From positions 311,212-375,211 of the forward strand of contig JBNGIO010006370.1 in NCBI GenBank assembly GCA_049999805.1: a stretch of DNA of 64,000 nucleotides. The letters run 5' to 3'. Below are positions 40,950 through 52,500 of this stretch, in pieces. The translations under genes and the position numbers were made by a program. The DNA is from Folioceros fuciformis. Lineage: Eukaryota; Anthocerotophyta; Anthocerotopsida; Anthocerotales. A model generated the notes under the pieces. The model searched no databases and was not told the origin of the DNA. It was given only the letters and a program-made list of their open reading frames with translations. Numbering within the stretch: the first letter of the stretch is position 1; each line of letters begins with the position of its first letter.

Positions 40950-43840
40950 CTACAGAACAAGACACGTACACCTTTGGAGACTGAAGCTATTCAATGACTT
41001 CTCGATCTCTTCCATGGACAATATTATATCCAAAAACGTAGGCCGCTGCTTAGGATCTTGATGCCAACACTCTTGCAAAAGCCTGCGAAACGAAACAAGG
41101 GAAGAATTAAACAATACAAAACAAAGCAGACAGTTGTGGGTACGTATTCAAAGGTTTGAAGCAGGAAAAGCAATCACGTTTCCCACACGTTAAGACTGTT
41201 CTTGAGAAAGCAGCACCCTAAGGCGAGAGGAGGAAGTGCTCACTCTTTCATCTTTTCTGGATAACTATTAACCGTGAAAGCTGGTCTCACGTTGTCAAGC
41301 GCCCTGGCCCTCGCTAATTGATGGGATAACTGAGGAGAATAAGATGAAGTCCCCTCGAACATCTACCAGAACAAGCACACATTAACATTTTCAGCGAATA
41401 CACAAGGGTAAGCACTGAAACTCACAATCGGACTTAAAGCAATACCTCGTGCACTATGATTGCAAATGAAAACACATCGACGCTTTTGTCATAATCCTCA
41501 TGCTTGAAGACTTCCGGAGCCATATATCGATCTGCCAGTCCGCAAAAGCCATCAGTGCTACTTGGTTCCACACAAGTCCAGATGTGGTGTCACTTTTCTG
41601 AACCCATTAACCAGCGCACTGATGATCACGTGAGCCAACCATCTCTTAAGTCAAGAAAGCACTTGATATCACACGCAGACTCGGGGGAACTTGAGCCACA
41701 CATATCAGCCTTATATTCCACCACGGCGTCACCATATGGACCAATTACAACGGAAAACAAGTTCAAATGCTAACAACCTACTGACGAGATCACAGACCCT
41801 GTAGACCAGCAATCAAACAGAATGTCTACACACAGCTCAGACGTCCACGTTGAGAACTTCACACCAGGAGAAGTGGCACACAATCAAGAAGATTTTACAC
41901 ACAAAAGAAATTGAACAGACAAGAAACGCACATGATCCAGTCTCTCCAGTCATTCTATACACTTCATGAACATTTGATTTAGCCTCCACCAGTTTCCCCA
42001 ACCCAAAATCTGCAACCTTCAGATGACCTGCTTCGTCCTGTAGCAAATTTCTGGTTCGACGGGCAAAAGAGAATCAAACTCACTGACATGGTTCACAAAG
42101 ATTGTCAATGTTAACACTGTCACTGGCAACAAGAACTGCATGAATTGGATTGCCAAAGCCTACATCATGACAGTTATCAGCGTTTAGGAGCATACCTGGG
42201 CTTCAAATCACGATGCAACACTGGTTTCGGCTTATGTTCATGAAGGTAATTCATGCCCCTGCAAAACCAAACATAAAACAAGTCAATGAAAGTTTGCACA
42301 ACTTGTGCAGTGCCTGTGAAGCAATGAACCCACAACGTCCTTCCCTTTGAAATTAACCTGAGAAGCACATGAGTCTACCGGGCAATATCAAGGGCAAAAC
42401 GGATGGCTTGGGCTGCGCTCAACCGACCCTCCTTTTGCAGAATCCTATGGAGATCACCCTGCCAATTCAGAGTGAGTAAGATTATGGCAAACACGAGCGC
42501 TAAATGACAGACCTGTACAACCAAGAAAGAACAAAACAAGGAGAGGAACGTCACACAACCCTGGGCAAGTACTCGGTCACTATGACAAGCGGATCACTCT
42601 TAGTCACAGCACCCAAAAACTGAACAATATTGGGGTGTCGAAGTTTTTGAAGCAGACCCAGCTCCTCAATAAATTCTTTCCTGTACTACATGAACAAGGG
42701 TAGGATGAACCAGCAGATAAGCAGCAACGTGTCAGATCAAACGCATAAGGGATACCCAGCAATGGACGACTTCCGAGAATCATAATCTTTTTTGAGCCTT
42801 CAATCTAAAACGCATATCACGAGCTTGTGGGCACAAGAAATGGGAAAATCACCGGACTTTCGGATCTGAATTCAACGAGCTCAAAATAGTTTTCGCCGCC
42901 ACTCTAGTACCTCGCCAGTTGACCAAATGTATTTCTCCAAAAGCACCCTATTGAAATTCACATCGCCGTCTTGTGTAAGAAGGTAAGGCAACTTCAGCTT
43001 ACCAAAACTGAAATTTACGGTGTGAAGCTTTTGTATCTCGATCTTGATACTAATGTCTTATCGACCATCTGAAAGGCGACTACGATGACCTTGAGGACAA
43101 GATGTCAGTACAGTGTTGATGTCCATTTCACCTTGCCAATGCAGCGACTGTTTGAGAAATCAAGTTCAGAATACTCAATTTCCCACTCAGGACCCGTAGC
43201 ACCTGAAGGTTCGTATACCGTGGAATTTACCTGTCAGACAATAAATGCGTTTTAATTACTCTTTCCGCACATCATGCGAAGCCACTCATGAGTTGCTGCC
43301 AGTTTCAGACATAGGGCATTTGAAAACTGTAAAAAAATGTTGAAAAAATCAGGACGGAGAGAGGGCGAAAGAACAAACAGATCCTCCATGCTCTTCCAAC
43401 AACTTGCAAACTTCTGTGAAGCCGTAACGCTGTGCATCATCTAGAGGCTGCAACATGAAGATTTTCTTCTAGTTACTTGAATCACATATTATAATATATT
43501 CCAGTTCAGGTTCAATCGATTCAGTCACAGCGAGAAGGTAGCTCCTTGGAAGGGCAAACCGACAGAGCATCACATCACAACCGCAACTCACCGTCCGGTC
43601 CCACCGATCAACTGGATTGACAAACGCATTATGTTGCAGTAATAATTCAACCACAGGTACATTCCCCACACAGGCAGCCAGATGCAACGCTGTTCTGAGG
43701 TCATAGTCTGTTGCGTCAACACTGGCTCCCTCTGCTAAAACGCCCTTCAAACCCTCCCTATCCCCCTGACTGGCACAGTACAGGAGCTTGACAGTCGAAT
43801 CCAAAGCGCCAGCCGGCGTCTCGGGCGAGGTTTGACCCAT
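40950..43840 (-). CDS. Ankyrin-repeat Raf-like kinase, VIK/ILK type (11 exons, 410 aa)
   Basis: Exons (minus): 43840-43592, 43447-43379, 43230-43132, 42947-42853, 42680-42560, 42458-42379, 42258-42196, 42050-41932, 41531-41446, 41362-41244, 41082-40950; all in phase. N-terminal ankyrin repeats: KLLYCASQGDREGLKGVLAE, then DYDLRTALHLAACVGN and PLDDAQRYGFTEVCKLLEEH. Kinase: loop GKGAFGEIHL, lysine K158 in VAAKTIL, HRDLKPRN (253-260), ADFGLGK (D273), APE (303-305), and the ending RCTCLVL. The domain order and sequence match plant group-C1 Raf-like MAPKKKs (VH1-interacting kinase and integrin-linked-kinase-like proteins), which act in vascular, auxin/brassinosteroid and stress signalling. All catalytic residues are present. 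Length is slightly below Arabidopsis VIK (438 aa as I recall). It has the largest introns in this window (several hundred bp). Confidence 0.9.
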
Positions 43841-45596
43841 TCTGACTCGTCGAGTTACACTTCATCCACACTCTGCTGGCAACACAACGTCACATAACCA
43901 CCGAAGTCACGTCCACAGGAGCTACATAGAGCGCCATACGCCCATGGCATCAAGCTGCGCAGGCCATAGGACGCTGCCCGAGTGTCCTTAGGACGCTGAA
44001 TTAACCAAACCCCAGCTGAAAGACTGCTACCAAGAAACAGGGGAGCCCTTTCATTCCACGTCCTCACTTGGCTGGGCCAGGTTTCACACGTACCGGATTT
44101 GCTGGTGAGATCGTTGAGAGGAATGAAAAAGCAGTGCGTCGCGGCGATGGGAGTAGCCTTTCCAAGGATCCTGAAGACAGGAGGAGGATTACCTGTTCTT
44201 CAATTACATCTCACCAGCAATCTGTAAACATGCACAAGGCCTTCAGGCGGAAATTTTGTAGCCAGAAAAGCCGCGAGCGGAGCAGAAACCTACGAGCTCA
44301 CAGCAGCTTCCGATGAATCAGGGCACAAGAGGCTTCGAAACGCGCGACATGGATGCCACCTGCAACAGGCGTGAGCTCCCCAAGGACGACATGAGGAGGA
44401 GCTTGTGTGTTAGTGTGTGAGTTGAGTGTTCAAGTGTTCAGCATTTACGGGTTTCCGTCAGGTTTTTCTTGCAGAGTGAATTACGTAACAAAAACTTATT
44501 TGTGGTAATCGCAAACATCTTCACTTTCATCCTGTTGTGTGGACAGCGGTATATTTTTGTCGTGCGTGTTGCCCCCGGGGGCATCAGACTTCCGTCGTCG
44601 CCTAGTGCAGGCCAGCCAACCCTCCCACGCTCTCAGAAATCCGTCCACCAGACAAGCTTAGCTGCACCATAGCTGGCAGCCGGGCCCGTAACCTCAGTTC
44701 GATTTACTTACTAGTCTCATCTAGTCTTCAGACTTTTCTCCTTGTTCGAGCAAGTGGCGGCTCAAGCCTCTATGCAAAAAAAAATATGCCATGACACCTT
44801 TCTTCTCAGGCGACAAGGATACGCCAGCCACAGGGAACGTGGCTCACTGAGGTCTGGAACATGGCTTCTCCTCTACATGGAAGAACAGAGCATTCGGGCC
44901 TGTTGGAAGCGGCTAAGATAGAGCTGGTGGACGGCTACAGATAGCCTGCTTCATAATTTTGGGGACCCCAACATTATGAAGCGTCACCCTGGAGCATTGT
45001 ACGCTGCCACCTCTCCGTCTTCCAGCCTTGTGCACCCTACCCTACCCTCGACGAATTCCACTCAGATCCACCATGTGCCTGCTTCCCTGTTTTGGAGACG
45101 GTTGTTCTTGAAAAAGCCAACTGGCCACCTGGCTCGTACCACAACTCTTTCAAGCAGGCTGAAGGGGCATGCGCTGGAAGGTGTCCCTTGCTGGTCATGA
45201 AAGAGGCCTCCACGGCTCCAGCTGTAACCGTCTTCCACAACCATGGCTACCAGCAAAGCTGCGCTTCATGCATGGACACAAAAGCTTGTCACAAGGTCAA
45301 TCAGTTTAATCAACAGGTCGTCACTTCCACGAGAATGAAATCAGTACTCTCGTGCCTACGCTCATAAGCAGCAGCAGTGTCTCACCACAAACCGACACAT
45401 TGCGGATCGGTAAAGGCGGCCCAAAGACGGTACAAAAAAGTTTATGCAGCCGGGGATGCAACCCAATTTTTACACCAGCTGCAAGCACTTCCAGCCAGAG
45501 CCTTTCGAGTACGAAGCTGGTAACCACAACTTTCTCGTAACTCAACTAACAAAATTCCCCAGACGCGGGAAGGGGCACAATCTCCCCGAAATAAGC
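43841..45596. other. Intergenic, VIK-type kinase promoter and eL18 3' side
   Basis: About 1.75 kb without a recognised gene. Short open frames at 44068-44316, 44976-45200 and 45545-45321 have no domain; the last overlaps the eL18 3' UTR. Confidence 0.5.
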
Positions 45597-46457
45597 CTAC
45601 ACCTTGAAGCCTCTGCTGTTACGGCGTCCACGAGCCTTCTCAAACTTCCTGCCTTTAGACCTGACGTAGGGCTTCGTGTGGCTGTGAGGCACGCCAGGGG
45701 CCCTTCCAAAGTGCTTCACTGCTTCGCGAGCATTCTTAGGTCCCCTCAACAGAAGCTGGGCCAATAGGATTATTCACGGAGTTAGATTGCATACCAGCCA
45801 GCTCAGAAGATTCACTAGGGTACCAACAACAAGATCCACGAGGTTACCACGGGGGGCTTACAGTATTGGAGCCTGTTGGAGCCCTCAACGCGAGCTGATC
45901 GAAAGTCAGCACCTCGCCACCAGCCTTCAGGATACGTGCTCGGGCTGTTTCAGTGACGCGCAAGGCAGCCACCCGCAGAGCAGGCACATCATACAATCTG
46001 ATGTCGTCCGTTACAGTCCCGACTACCACGGCGATCTTGTCCTCCTGAAATCCAAACAAGCTCAAATCACTGCTCCCAAACACAGAGACATCCGGATATC
46101 CACAGCCCGAACTACTTGCAGGTGCTGAAAAGTGCCCTAACCTTGCCCTTGATGTACCTCACAAGCCGAGAAAGGGAAATCGGAGGCCTGTTCGTTCGAC
46201 TCATAAACAACCGCTTCAGCACAACTTTGTTGAAGGGACTTTCAGTCCGCCTCACCAAAAACCTGTACAGCTGCGGCAGCAGATCACCCGGGAATTGGAC
46301 TCCGTCATCACCATCAAGGTCAGCAACAGAGAGGACGCCTGAAACCCTAGAACCCGATGCTCACCTTCACGAGAAGCTTGAGATAGGGATTGTCACTCTT
46401 CGGAGCTGTGCGCTTTGTCTTCTTGTTGCGCCCACCGGCAACCAGATCGATACCCAT
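45597..46457 (-). CDS. RPL18: 60S ribosomal protein L18 (eL18), 4 exons
   Basis: Exons (minus): 46457-46365, 46270-46142, 46044-45862, 45755-45597; all GT-AG, phase 0 at every junction, 187 aa, the usual plant length. Diagnostic blocks: [116 protein letters not shown] and the end [13 protein letters not shown]. eL18 is a structural protein of the cytosolic large subunit. There is a telo-box-like motif in intron 1, a position often used by plant ribosomal-protein genes. Confidence 0.96.
46342..46350 (+). promoter_or_regulatory. Telo-box-like motif in eL18 intron 1
   Basis: AAACCCTAG, one base from AAACCCTAA, lies about 110 bp downstream of the eL18 ATG, inside intron 1. Short motif; function inferred from its frequency near plant ribosomal-protein genes. 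Confidence 0.3.
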
Positions 46458-46682
46458 GGCGACGAGCGGAAACCGGCGGACGCAGTGGCGCTTGTTCCAC
46501 CAGGAGAGGAAGCCGGAAGGTCCCGACCAAGGGCGTTCTAGAGCGTCGTATATTATTTACATACTCACCTAGGTTTGTGACCATTTTGAGATGATGCTCA
46601 CGATAATGGTTAGTAACACGAAAATAAGTAGCTGATCTAATAACAAGGAGTAAAGAAGGTTTTAGGAGCCTAGTTGATTAGT

Positions 46683-46782
46683 NNNNNNNNNNNNNNNNNN
46701 NNNNNNNNNNNNNNNNNNNNNNNNNNNNNNNNNNNNNNNNNNNNNNNNNNNNNNNNNNNNNNNNNNNNNNNNNNNNNNNNNN
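46683..46782. other. Assembly gap, 100 N
   Basis: Placeholder-sized gap, followed at once by a pyrimidine (T/C) tract at about 46797-46846, a likely cause of the assembly break. Confidence 0.99.
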
Positions 46783-47079
46783 TCTTCTATGAGCTTTCCT
46801 TTTTCTTTTTCTTTTTTTTTCCTCTTTTTTTTTTCTTTTTTCTTCTGAGAAGATTGGGGCAGAAGGATGCGCTGTGGCAAAGGTTCCCAAGTATTGAGCT
46901 TCCCCAAGGGACATAGCATCTAAATCAAGGGTATTTCAAGAACTAGTATTTTCTTAAGATTAATATTATTTTGTGAATATCTTATAGCAACCCCCTCTAT
47001 TCAAAGCATCTAACTCATGGACCAATGCTCCATAGAAAGCATAACAAAAGACTTTGTCTCTATTTTGTTTCATAAAATA

Positions 47080-47215
47080 AGGGTTTAGGAATTTTAGGGT
47101 TTAGGGCTTAGGTTGAAGGGTTAGGGTTTAAGGTTTAGGGTTTAAGGGTTAGAGCTTAGGGTTGAAGGGTTAGGGTTTAGGGTTGAAGAAGTAGGGCTTA
47201 GTGTTTGATAAAAAT
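47080..47215 (+). repeat. Interstitial telomere-like array
   Basis: Many diverged copies of ttaggg/tttaggg: agggtttagggcttagg, gttgaagggttagggttta, aggtttagggtttaagggtt, and so on. A longer period (gttgaagggttagggttta) recurs two to three times. The same array type recurs at 48620-48700. Confidence 0.75.
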
Positions 47216-47935
47216 AAAGATGAAATTTTGATGGCTGTTTTTTATTTGGTAAATGATTAATTTATTTTTAATTCCTTAATTCCAGAATATTTGTGAAGGC
47301 AATGAAAAGGAAAGAATAGAATGACTATTTTCCAAAATGAGATCACAATGCAATTTGAATATCATGGTCTCGTACATTACATTCATAAGGGTATAGAATT
47401 AGAATTGGAATAGGATTTAGGGTTTATGGTTTAATCGGAATAGTTAAATCAGAAGAGATTGGGTTTAGGTTTAGTTTAAGTGGTTAAATATGAAGAATGT
47501 ACGGAATATATTGGAGTAAGCTAACATTAGTAGAAATAAGGCAGGCCCGTGGGCTCCATGCACCTCACTGCTATAGAAAGTTATACATATGTGGCTGTGA
47601 TTCGAGAAGTATGTACCATACTAGGGCAAGCTAAATAAGTAATTTAAATAGCCATATATGTAAGGTTAAGATACTAACTCAAGTAAGTATGTACTATATC
47701 GAGACAAAACACGTTAAGGGATTATATTTGCTGAAACCAATAGGTTATATGGAACAAGCTAAATTTGTAGAAACAAGGTGTGCTTTTGGAACCATATTAT
47801 TTAATAGAGTGGAGAAGGATTAAGATCGGTGGCTTTTGTCTTCAACTGACAAACAAAAAGCAGCCTTAAATCATTCGAGGAACTAAAAAATGGGTAAATA
47901 TTTATTTTATCCATGGTAAGTTAGTTTGGTCATGT

Positions 47936-48335
47936 NNNNNNNNNNNNNNNNNNNNNNNNNNNNNNNNNNNNNNNNNNNNNNNNNNNNNNNNNNNNNNNNN
48001 NNNNNNNNNNNNNNNNNNNNNNNNNNNNNNNNNNNNNNNNNNNNNNNNNNNNNNNNNNNNNNNNNNNNNNNNNNNNNNNNNNNNNNNNNNNNNNNNNNNN
48101 NNNNNNNNNNNNNNNNNNNNNNNNNNNNNNNNNNNNNNNNNNNNNNNNNNNNNNNNNNNNNNNNNNNNNNNNNNNNNNNNNNNNNNNNNNNNNNNNNNNN
48201 NNNNNNNNNNNNNNNNNNNNNNNNNNNNNNNNNNNNNNNNNNNNNNNNNNNNNNNNNNNNNNNNNNNNNNNNNNNNNNNNNNNNNNNNNNNNNNNNNNNN
48301 NNNNNNNNNNNNNNNNNNNNNNNNNNNNNNNNNNN
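47936..48335. other. Assembly gap, 400 N
   Basis: Exactly 400 N; frames crossing it are artefacts. The sequence after the gap is the first copy of a direct repeat, consistent with a repeat-caused break. Confidence 0.99.
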
Positions 48336-49075
48336 GATCTTATTTATGGGTCTGACATCGAAGACTTTGACGATTAAGAAGCATCGAATATTGAATAAAT
48401 CTTGTTCATTAGTGTGTGATGACAACATCTAGGTTAAGATGAAGTCGAGCAAAGAGGAGGGGTTTGAAAGCCAAGAAGGGAGCCTGGCTGTTTCCGATGG
48501 TGTAAGTACCAAAAGACTAAAATAAAGATATTTTTCTAAAGGCCTTAATATGGGTTTGTTTTAACGCCTTTTAGTATACCTGCGATTCAAGCTTGTTACA
48601 CTTTTATTTCCGAGTGTATTTGCTTTAGGGTTTAGGGTTTAGGGTTATGGCTTAGGTTTGAAGGGTTACAGTTTAGGGTTGAAGGGTTAGGGCTTAGTGT
48701 TTGATAAAATTTAAGATCAAGTTTTGATTGTTGTGTTTTATTTGGCATGTATTGGAAAGATCTTACTTATGGGTCTGACATCAATGACTTTGACGATTTA
48801 GAAGCATCAATTGTTGAATAAATCTTGTTCATAGGTGTGTGATGACAACCTCAAGGTTAAGATAAAGTCGAGCAAAGAGGAGGGTTTTTTTTTTTGTTTA
48901 GAAAAAAAAAGATGAAAAATCAGATCTACCTTAAATAAGAGGAGGGAAAGACCCATAGAAGGTTGAAAGCCAAAAAGAGAGCTTAGCTCTCTCCGATCGT
49001 GCAAATACCAAAAGAATAAAATAAAGACATAGATTCAAGCTTGTTACACTTTTATTTTTTCCGAATGTATTGGCT
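48336..49075 (+). repeat. Direct repeat, about 430 bp unit, 2 copies next to gap
   Basis: gatcttatttatgggtctga at 48336 recurs at 48759 (gatcttacttatgggtctga). Similarity continues through gtgtgtgatgacaac, gtcgagcaaagaggagg and attcaagcttgttacac (48585 and 49031). A telomere-like stretch (48620-48700) is embedded in the first unit. Confidence 0.85.
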
Positions 49076-49570
49076 TTTCTATATGATATATAATTTCACT
49101 CTCTCTAGTTTATATATAAATATATGTATTATAATAATATTCTAGCTTTTTTGTATCATAATAATTTTAGTGTGCTTACTACATTTAAATAAAATAAAAA
49201 CTAGTTTATTTTTAGAGGAGTACATAGTTGTGCTTGAGAATAAATTTTAAGAAAAACTGGTAAATTCCACACCTAATGATGTGGACAGGCCTAATTACAC
49301 CACGACACATCGATGATCTGAAGATTGATGGAACCGTCCACAGTTGCGGCTCAAAAATCTGTCCAAAAATCAGGAGTTAATGATGTCTAAAATCCAGGCT
49401 GCCATTCCTACGACCAGATGTTTGGACATGGATGTTCGGTGTTGTGGATCTCGTTTTGGGTGTCTGTCTTCCTGAGGATGGTGTGGTCATGCACAGCAGG
49501 TGCGTAAGCATGTTGCCACGGTCTGGACTGTTTGTTGGGCGCTTTCTCTGCTGAGAACGGGCCCTGTAGG
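49076..49570. other. AT-rich DNA, then PPR promoter region
   Basis: 49076-49260 is AT-rich. From 49.3 kb composition turns normal, and this should contain the promoter and 5' UTR of the next PPR gene. Confidence 0.5.
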
Positions 49571-52500
49571 ATGACCAGACTATGGGAATCGGATCCATTG
49601 TGGACCCAGCAGATTGGTGTGTGTACAGGGATTCTAAGAGCAGGGCCTGCTCACCTCAGCTTTAGGAGTCAGCTGCTGGGGGGCAGTCAATTGTTGAGGT
49701 GCAGCTGCGTAAGCAATCCAGAAGTTCGACCTCCGGGAGAATGTGTGGGTGGGGAACGGTTCTCCAGCGATGGTCATCGCCAAGAGCAGGAGCTCTTGTG
49801 GCAAATGTTTTTTCTGGACCCTACCATGTGGTGGGACAACCGGCGGGATAGAAAGAGCCCCCGTTGGCCTGACTTTCGGCGGAAGGGGTCAGGCGAGGTC
49901 CTGTGGTTAAACAACATGTTCAAGCCTGCTTGGGTGGATGAGCAGCTAGTTTCTTTAGATGTTCAGATGGCTCATGGGGCCTCTCCTTCCAAGTGGAGTT
50001 CTTCGAAGAAGCCTGAGCATGGCAGGCTTGCAGGATCGGAAATGGGCGGCACAACGGCTGTGACTGTGAGCATGTTATGCCAGCAGGGTAGACTGAGGGA
50101 GGCCGTGGAAGCCCTGGATTGTCTGGCGCACACTGGCTGTCCCATTTCTGTGTCGGTGTTTTATGCTGTCCTGAAGCTGTGCACAGCGAAGAAGGATTTG
50201 GTGATGGGGCGGCGAGTTCATGACCTAACTGTGAAACTTGGGTACGAGTCAAATACATACCTGGGGAACCATATCTTGCGCATGTATGCTTGCGGGGGTA
50301 GGCTGCAGGAGGCCATGGATGTGTTCACCACGGTACGCAATCCAGATGTTTTCATGTGGTTTTCCATAATCTCCGCACATGCTAAACATGGGAAGCATCA
50401 CGAGGCCGTACAGCTATACCATGAGATGTGTAGGTCAGGAGTGAAGCCAGATGGTCACGTCTTTGTAGCTGCCCTGCAAGCTTGTGCATTAGCCACCGAC
50501 CTTGAGTCTGGCAGAAAAGTGCACTCTCATGTGTTGCACAGTAGTATTCCTCCTGACTTATTTGTTGGTGCCTGCCTGGTGGACATGTATGCAAAATGTA
50601 GCGAAATGGAACATGCGCGCAGGGTATTTGACAGCTTGGCCACCAAAAATGTGGTGGCATGGAACGCCCTAATTTCTGGCTATGCAAATCATGGGCCTGC
50701 TCAAGAGGCGCTCGTTCTGTTTGAACAAATGGAGCAGGAAGGCCTCCTTGAGCCTGACCACATCACGTTTGCTTCCCTTCTCAAGGCCTGTGCAAGCATT
50801 TGTGCCTTATCGCAGGGCAGGCAACTGCATTCCCAGATTGTGGAAAGAGGACAGCTAGACAACATAGTGCTGGGCACCTGCCTGGTGGATATGTACGCAA
50901 AATGTGGCGAACTGGAAGATGCACGCCTGGTTTTTGACAGATTGGCCAGGAAGGACGTGGTGGCGTGGAATGCCCTGATTGGCGGGTATGCACAGCAAGG
51001 TCTTGGGCACGAGGCACTTGTTTTGTATGGACAGATGGAGCAGGAGGGCCTGACTGTGCCTGACCATGTTACTTTTGCTTGTCTTCTGAAGGCCTGTGCA
51101 ACTGCGGGTGCCCTGCAGAAGGGCAGGCAACTGTTTTCGCAGATCGTTGAAAGAGGACTTCTAGATAACATACTGGTCGTCAATTGCCTGGTGCACATGT
51201 ATGCCAAATGTGGCGAACTGGAATGTGCACGCCAGATTTTTGACAGCTTGCCCACAAAGGACGTGGTGACATGGAATGCTTTGATTTCGGGGTACGCACA
51301 ACAAGGGCTCGGCCAGGAGGCGCTTGTTCTGTATGAAGTGATGGAGCAGGACGGCCTCACGTTGGCTGACGAAGTTACTTTTGCTTGCCTTCTGAGTGCC
51401 TGTGCAAGCACTGGTGCCGTGCAAAAGGGCAGGCAGCTGCACTCGCAAATCGTGGAAAGAGGACTGCTTGACAACGTAGTGTTGGGCAACTGCCTGGTGG
51501 ACATGTATGCAAAATGTGGCGAACTGAAAGATGCACACCAGGTTTTTGACGGCTTGATCAGGAAGGATGTGGTTACATGGAATGCCCTGATCGCTGGTTA
51601 TGCCCAGCAAGGGCTTGGCCAAGAGGCGCTTTTCTTGTATGATCGAATGGAGCACGAGGGCCTGGTTGTGGCTGACCAAGGTACTTTCTCTTGCCTTCTC
51701 AAGGCCTGTTCGAGTGTTGGTGCCTTACAAAAGGGCCGGCAGCTGCATTCACACATCGTGGAACGAGGACTGGTAGACAACATACTGGTTTCCAACTGCC
51801 TGGTGGACATGTACGCAAAATGCGGTGAGCTGAAGGAAGCTCGCCAGGTTTTTGATAGCTTGCCCACAAAGGATGTGGTGACATGGAACGCCTTGATAGG
51901 TGGTTGTGGTACTTGTGACGAAGGTCACCAAGCACTGGCCTGTTTTGGGGCGATGTTAGCTACTGGTACCCAGCCTGATGAAGCTACCTTTACTTGCCTT
52001 TTAGCAGCATGCAGCCACGAGGGACTTGTGCATGAGGGCCGCAAGCTCTTCCATTCCATGGTTGAACAGCATGGAGTCAAACCTACAGTCGAGCATTACA
52101 ATTGCATGATCGATCTTCTCGGGCGTGCAGGCCAGTTACACGAGGCAGAGAACGTGCTCTTGTCCTGTGAGAGCTGCCAAAGCAATGCCGTGGGGCTGAT
52201 GTCTTTGCTGAATTCCTGCAAGAGTCACGGCGATCTAGACAAGGCAGCCCGGTGTTTCGAAAGTCTCGTCAGACTGGAGCCCCAGTGTGCATCTGCATAT
52301 GTGCTTATGGCCAATGCCTACGCCGATGCAGGTAGGTGGACCGATGTAGACAGGATTGAAACACAGCGGGTGGGAGCAGGAGCTGACAAGAAACCTGCAG
52401 TGGCAACCATTGAGGTGAAGACGCAGGTCCACACATTTGTGGTGGGAGAGAGAAGAGGTGACCTTGCCCTCAAGATAGAGAGCACGAATGCCCGTCTGAA

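Larger units (their letters stand above)
46458..47935. other. eL18 promoter, then AT-rich repeat DNA
   Basis: The first 100 bp or so are presumably the eL18 5' region. After the gap the DNA is AT-rich without coding frames. Telomere-like repeats at 47080-47215 are listed separately. Confidence 0.5.

Noticed and set aside
45321-45545. 74-codon minus-strand frame after eL18
   Set aside because: Lies in the presumed eL18 3' UTR; no domain or start context.
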